This document shows, piece by piece, positions 52,418 through 64,000 of a stretch of 64,000 nucleotides of DNA (positions are counted from its first letter, which is position 1; every line of letters starts with the position of its first letter). Position numbers and translations under genes: made by a program. This DNA comes from Albula goreensis. Lineage: Eukaryota > Chordata > Actinopteri > Albuliformes > Albulidae. The DNA lies in the NCBI GenBank assembly GCA_022829145.1, contig CM040764.1, positions 9,196,049 to 9,260,048 of the forward strand. Reading direction: 5' to 3'. The notes beneath the pieces were generated by a model, which did not search any database, was not told where the DNA came from, and worked only from the letters and a program-made list of their open reading frames with translations.

Positions 52418-53565
52418 ACGTCTCATTGGCCTGCAGCCAGGATGTCCTCAGCCCCCAGATGAGGTCAAGGAGTCCAGATTTCACTTTGCTGTCTGGTACA
52501 GAATGACACGAAATTATTTATCAACTCTCCATTATTCAAGCACTTAGCAGCTGCTCACGTAGAAGGCATCAACATAGAAATTATTTTTAATTTTTGTGCT
52601 AAACAATTCTTTCCCCTCATACTAATCTCAGCAACAGATAAGGATTTAAAGTGTTGATCAGAACCACAACAATTATTTGTAACTTACTGTAAATTAAAAT
52701 TTCTCAGATTATTGAATAACCTGTAATAATATGGTGCATTATGGGTAACTGATGCCAAACATCAAACATTACAAATCAGTATGAAGGAATCCTCATATCT
52801 AGATGTTGAGTTCAGTCTTATACGTTATGGGAAATCAAGAAAGAATCAAAAACACTGCTGTTTCTGTCTGATTATATTTCAGTGAGAATGTTGATCTCTC
52901 TGTAGTCGTCTTTTTTAAAAAGCTTTTAACTTTTTCCCCCTCTTAACCCTTGTTAGCACTGTGTACAGTGTTCAGAGTGGAACGTTCTGTACGTGGGCTT
53001 CAGTGACTGTGAATTATTTATTTTTTTAAAGCTTGAAATGTCGAGAGCTGAAGGGCTGTGGGTACAAAGAGAAGTGGGGCCGTTTGGTTGGTTGAAGTGG
53101 GGAGGGCTTTGATGTGACCTCATCTGTGTGGGACCACCCTCAGTGATGAAACAGATGAGAGGTGGGGCTGAGCAATTGGTGTGGAAGGCAGTTCAAATCG
53201 AAGCCTCAGCTCACCTGTTCTTTATATCAAAAGCTAGTTACCGACATCAGCCTTCGTGTGCCTCACCGCCCTCATCATGAAACATGGCACTTTATTAAAT
53301 AAATAAAATATTTAAATAAAACCACCCAAGTTCAATCCTCTGGCATTGAAAGATTCTTCGGCATCTGAATTTACTCATAAATCCACACCAGGGCAATTCC
53401 CAAAGACATAAATACAACAGAGTGAAATGAACAAGAAAATATAATGAACTATTTAAAATTCTCTTTTCTGTAAAAAGCTGTTTACATTTGCATTTAAATC
53501 ATACATTCTTCTCTTGTCACAAGAACACTTTCAGATGTGTCAGTGCAGGCTGACAGTGATAAATA

Positions 53566-53762
53566 TGAAATGAAATCAAAGCTGTCAATGGCTTTTGCCC
53601 TCACCAGTCAGTGTTTATGTTGAGGTCAGAGCCGGTGTCTGGACAGGTGTGGTGATCTCATTTTCAGGAAATACAAAAAGAAAGCAAAGCTGTCAATAGC
53701 TTTTCCCCTCACCTGTCAGAGTGTTTGGGTTCAAGTGAGGGCTCCTGTCTGGATAGCTGACT
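53566..53762. repeat. Diverged tandem duplication, period about 108 nt
   Basis: Two units sharing CAAAGCTGTCAATRGCTTTT, CCCTCACC and the following GTCAGxGTTT stretch, starting near 53566 and 53674. Confidence 0.7.
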
Positions 53763-54764
53763 GACACGCTGACTGCCAAATGTAACCAAGGAACGAAGGT
53801 GCAGTGAAACTAGACCTGCGTCTCTGTGCTACCCTAGAGGTGTTTCTGCTACCTGGGTAAGGTAATTATTTACAGTATGCTGTTAGAGGGGAGATCATCC
53901 AACACCATGTAATACGGTGTGCAATTATGCAGCATAACAACATGTGCTAGTTTAATGTTCTCTCTCCAAGACTGTTTTATGAAATATCTCTGTGCCCCAA
54001 TAGACAACAGCCCTGGTAATTTAGCTTTTGCTTGCAAAATAAATACTGTGTTATGGACAGTGCACATTCAACCCAGTCATTGTAACATTGTATTTTAAAT
54101 ATTTGTCCCAATCTTTTGCCTATTTTAGACCATTTGCCTTTGGGTATATAAACTGAGTGAAAGTGGAGTTTGGAGTTTTTGGTTGATTTCTGATAAAGGA
54201 TGTTGTGATGTTGAGATCCAGTCCCACATTTAGGGAGTTTGGTTGTCACTCCATGTCACTTCATGTCACTCCAGAAGTCACAGCATCTTTGTCTGTCAGC
54301 TCCTCAGTCGTTTTTCACACTTCAGTTAAACTCTCCGCTCGTTTATTCAAAAGTTAAATGAAAGAATTATAATTTTGATATAATTATCATCGGTCATATA
54401 AACACCTTTGCAATTAGTTAGTGTTTCTGTGTAAAAGTAACACAAAGTAAAAGTGGTGGCAAATCAACAAACAGTGCTGTCATTTTACTTTGTTGTGAGT
54501 GTAAGGAAGAGCACACTGACCTGCTGAAATGTCGTCTCAGAAGCGCTGTTGGCTGTGACCCTACAGGACCAGTGCAGCTTCATTGCTCAAACCTTATGAG
54601 GACTTTGGGACTCTTCTTTTGAGTCCTCTTCTTCAAGTCCCTGTCTTCAAGGTGAGGAAAATCCTGGTGTTGTTTTGGCCGACTCCTATGAAGAGACTAC
54701 GAGTCTTTGAGCTGAAGAGCCTCTGAATATAGATCTGCTGGCTGCGGTGTTTGATGCATGAAAG

Positions 54765-54792
54765 AGAGAGAGAGAGAGAGGAGAGAAAACAA

Positions 54793-54828
<36 letters not shown>
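54765..54828. repeat. GA and TG microsatellites
   Basis: A (GA)n run followed within about 15 nt by a (TG)n run. Confidence 0.85.
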
Positions 54829-54830
<2 letters not shown>

Positions 54831-55699
54831 TGAATGAGTACAAGCGTGACAGCACTTACTCTCTCCTGCTCTGTTTCAGACGTCCAATGTTGTCAGCTAC
54901 CAGCCAATGGTGTCTTGAAACTGTTGTGGATGTGCGTGACATTAGCAAATGGTCTTCACTCAGCTGAGTGAGATGAGCAGGGACTGGGGAGGTTCACGTG
55001 GGGACAGTGGAACACCTCTGCTCCCAGATGCAGATGAGGACGTCACAGCCCCAGCAATTATAACACGAGGACGTCACACAACAATGACAGGTCTCCCTCT
55101 GAGAGGTCATTTTCTAATTTCTACCATGCTAGCGTCCCAATAATACCTTGTTTTTCAATTAGAACCTGTTGGTAATTCTGAATGAATCATGGCTTTAAAA
55201 TTTATGTCAGATATCATTCATGCAGATGACCATGTATTCTTGATGTATGTGAGAATTTAGTACAAATTTAGTTTACTCTTTGCAGAAGTCAGTCAGGTAT
55301 CCCCGCAGATAAATAGTAAATCATTTTCATTGTTAAATGATGAAATATCATTGTGCAAAATCATCTATATGTATTCAGTTGAACAGTTTTTTTATGAATA
55401 TAACAAGGTACTGGTGAAAATGCACTTAAGTCACTTTTAGCAGTATAATATAAAGTGGAACCATGCCATCTTCAAGGGTAATTAAGCATGAAGATTATTT
55501 TAAGGAATAAAATATCAGATATCGTCTGTCAAACGCCTCTTCCACTATTTTATTTTAAATGTATGGCTAATAAATTCAGACCGTCTGGTGCCCTTCGGAC
55601 CTCTTATTTATTTATTATGAGCAATTTCTTTAACTCTTAAGGCTTAAATGCTTTCCACATACCCATCTTTGGAGGTCAAAGCTCACTCTGTCCCAGAGA

Positions 55700-56270
55700 T
55701 GGGCGTCAGCAATTATGGCCAATAAGAAGACTTATTTGTACGAGAAGAACCAATAGAATTACAGGCCCTGTCGGCAGGAAGTGGTTCGGCTTTACGTGTT
55801 GCCAGGTTGGCTGTAATCCCCTGTGCTGAAAACTTCGTGGAAGACCATCACCTGGTAATAAGATCAGAGCTTTATCGATCATACAACATGATTGTAATGG
55901 TGTAGTATGCTCAGTAACAATAGGAATAATACGTTTATTGTATTCTAATCGTTATACTTATTTCCATAATTGTTTATGGTTCCCTGTGTGTTTCATAAAC
56001 ATTTGAAATGAGATGTAATGGCAAAACAATAAAATACAAATAAAATGTAGCATTACTGTTATTATTATTTTTATTATTAGTAGAAGTATTATTAGTAGTA
56101 ATAGAGAGAGATGAGAGGTGATTTCGTACGTACATCTTTGCAAGCCCAGAACACTTTATTTGATAGTTTGAATAATCGTTTTCCCACAGTGGGCGAAGAC
56201 CTAACCACTGGGGAATTTTTAGGTTTGTTTGGCAACCAGTGATGTTATCGTTGAAAAACAGGATTCCAAG
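55700..56270 (+). promoter_or_regulatory. Candidate fkbp8 promoter and 5' non-coding exon
   Basis: Two CCAAT boxes (55719-55723, 55750-55754) and an ETS-type CAGGAAGTGG (about 55776) lie in a short compact stretch, with no clear TATA box. Donor-like CCAAG/GTGAGC at 56270/56271 and CACCTG/GTAATA near 55855 could end 5' non-coding exons that splice to the acceptor at 57213. Inference only. Confidence 0.35.
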
Positions 56271-57236
56271 GTGAGCGGTAGCGAGTAGGCTAGCCAGTTA
56301 GCTCGCTGGATTTGACACGATTCTGAATTACTGTTCTTTTGACTGTATGAAATAAGTGAACAACGTAGAAAGGTAATTTTCTGTCTTATTGATTGTAGAT
56401 TATTGTTTTATTCGAAGCATAAAACAGAAAGCTAGCTACCTTACCATGCAACGGGTATCTCACTTTGAATGCTATGCTAAGCTATTTCCACTTGAAGACC
56501 GTCCTACAATTCCATCAGCATCATAGTAAATTTGCTTACTGGGTTACGTGAATTGCAGAATTTTCTAGCTTGCTAACATTGGCTACTTGACACAATGCCT
56601 CACAAATAGGATTACGGTGAAGCACCTGCATGCCTTCATAGAAGTTACCCATGGTAGCTCGCTAAAGGAAAACTTGAGAACTTGCTAGATAAGTGTGCAT
56701 GGATCAAGTGATCCAGCGATGGTTTTGAGGAAGGGCTTGTCGTTGATACATTAGCTTTGCACTTGACACAGAAGCATGACAAGCAATGTTTTCTGATTTA
56801 ATCATACAATCTCATTCGAAGCATGAGTACGACTTATTTTAACTGACATTTCTCTGTGGCCACAGCTAAAATACCTATGAATTTGTTGGTAAGACTTTGT
56901 TTGATGGTGATGATTTTAATTTATGTAGCATTATTTTTTCTTCATTGAGAAGCACTTAATAGTGAACCTCCTCTTGTTTGTTATAAGTACTACAGGATCT
57001 TTAATGACTACAATAAGTCAGAACCTTAGTTGAACATCTCATCCAAAAGACAAATACCTTTTCACCCATTTCGTCTGACGATTTGGCATTGTACAGATTT
57101 GGATGAAAAATGGTTCTAGTTGTTGTTTGTCACTGACACAAGGTGACACAAAAAAACTACTCTCCAGTAGCTGCATGGCATGTGGTGAAATGTTGTGTGT
57201 ATGTTTGTTTCAGATTTCCCTCTAAAAACAACCAAG

Positions 57237-63093
<5,857 letters not shown>

Positions 63094-64000
63094 GTACTGT
63101 CAGTGATGCAACCGCAAGCACTTTGAACCAAGATGGCAGACCGTGCTGATTTTACCTCATCATGTCCCCCTAGAGCTCTTTCACCGACTATCATCAGTTT
63201 CCATCATTCAGAAAGACACAGGAACTAATTATCCAAAACATGAAGGAGCTGAAGAGTGCATAGTCTACCTAATGATGAACTATCTCTGCTGCTGTGTTCC
63301 TTTACACCTCAGAGCGACTTCAGTTCTCATGGCACATTAAGTATATTATTGAATACGGTATTTAAATTTTGATTGTCCAGAGTACTAAATGACAAAACAT
63401 GGCTTTTAACATGCAGTTTATAGCTCTTGGAAGAGACAGCACTTTAATGGCAGGAAACAGTGACAAGCTGTTCCTCATTACTAGTCTGTTCCTCTTTTTA
63501 AATGTTTTTCCCCTTTTATCTCCCAGTGTGGAATGGCCATTGGTTTTCACAACCCTCACTCATTACTGCCTTCTCTTCTCTCTGAGTGGGAGAGCCATGC
63601 TGTGTTGTCCGCTCCTGCTTCTTGTCCTACCGTGGGCCACGAGTTGAGTTTGCTCGGACGTTGAGTCAGTGTAAAACGCTGTGGGCAGCCTGTGGGTGCC
63701 TGACTGACCAGGGTAAGGGTCAGTACTGATAAGGCAGGGACAGTATCTCTCCCCCACAGGCCAACGCTACAGTCAGTGATGCCACAGCCCGGATTCAGTA
63801 CCAGAGCACAGTGCGTTAACTGAATGCAGGGTGTGGCAGGCGGTCCTGCAGGGAGGCGCATTATTGCCTGTAGCCTCAGCCAGTGCCCAGACTGTGCTCT
63901 CCTCTCCACCCATAAGCCACTGCTCTGGTCAGCTGGGTGTCAGGACAAACTGTGTGTGAATTGTACCCTTAAGCTGCAGAGTGAACCGGAGCACCTTGGC
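63094..64000 (+). other. fkbp8 intron, continues beyond window
   Basis: No further FKBP8 exon recognised. No other gene. Confidence 0.5.

Larger units (their letters stand above)
52323..55700. other. Upstream region between ankrd34-like and fkbp8
   Basis: Head-to-head interval; no coding exon was recognised. It includes the likely 5'UTR and promoter of the ankrd34-like gene, a CTCF-like motif (52403-52417), a 108-nt-period diverged tandem duplication (53566-53762), and GA (about 54765-54782) and TG (about 54797-54828) microsatellites. The rest is AT-rich. Confidence 0.45.

Noticed and set aside
63759..63820. Possible fkbp8 exon after CCCCCACAG
   Set aside because: Translation in all frames does not match the expected FKBP8 IHAELSKLVKK segment, and no good donor follows.
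63960..64000. Possible exon after CTGCAG at the window end
   Set aside because: Too short to judge and not similar to FKBP8 in any frame.

Overview
The window is nuclear DNA of a vertebrate, most likely a ray-finned fish. Genes are split into short GT-AG exons separated by long introns. Dinucleotide (TG)n arrays are dense. Degenerate copies of a fish-type SINE/LINE tail and at least five copies of a tRNA-derived SINE-like family are present. There are no operons, phage, IS elements or CRISPR arrays. Almost all long open frames are shadows of exons or read through CA/TG or CT repeats.

Three protein-coding genes can be reconstructed. (1) ssbp4, plus strand, 2406-44774: sixteen exons that join in frame into 342 residues of a single-stranded-DNA-binding protein of the SSBP2/3/4 family (LDB1 partner). 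The first roughly 45 residues lie upstream of the window. A 23 kb intron (7153-30290) and a 6.8 kb intron dominate this half of the window. The 3'UTR may run to about 49.4 kb. (2) An ANKRD34-family gene, minus strand, 52322-50635: four ankyrin repeats and a long Ser-rich tail, in two exons. (3) fkbp8, plus strand, 57237 to beyond the window: six coding exons covering an LC3-interacting-type motif, the FKBP domain and the TPR repeats. The last TPR segment and the membrane anchor are missing downstream.

The order ssbp4 - ankrd34-like - fkbp8 is informative. As I recall the human map, SSBP4 and FKBP8 lie close together on 19p13.11, and SSBP2 lies close to ANKRD34B on 5q14. An ANKRD34 gene beside ssbp4 therefore looks like a further ancient (2R) paralogue, absent from the human SSBP4 region.

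Both the ankrd34-like gene and fkbp8 carry one apparent single-base frameshift at a short homopolymer (C-run near 52185; G-run near 57513). In each case the rest of the gene is intact and exon lengths become consistent if one base is restored or removed. Sequencing or assembly error is the simplest explanation; true gene loss is not excluded.

The remaining space holds microsatellites, SINE-like copies, a duplicated 57-nt intronic element, clusters of CAGGTG and TGATGTCA motifs, CTCF-like motifs and several intronic blocks that look like conserved non-coding DNA. No clearly new biological system was found. The best leads are the extra ANKRD34 paralogue, the frameshifts and the structured intronic repeats.
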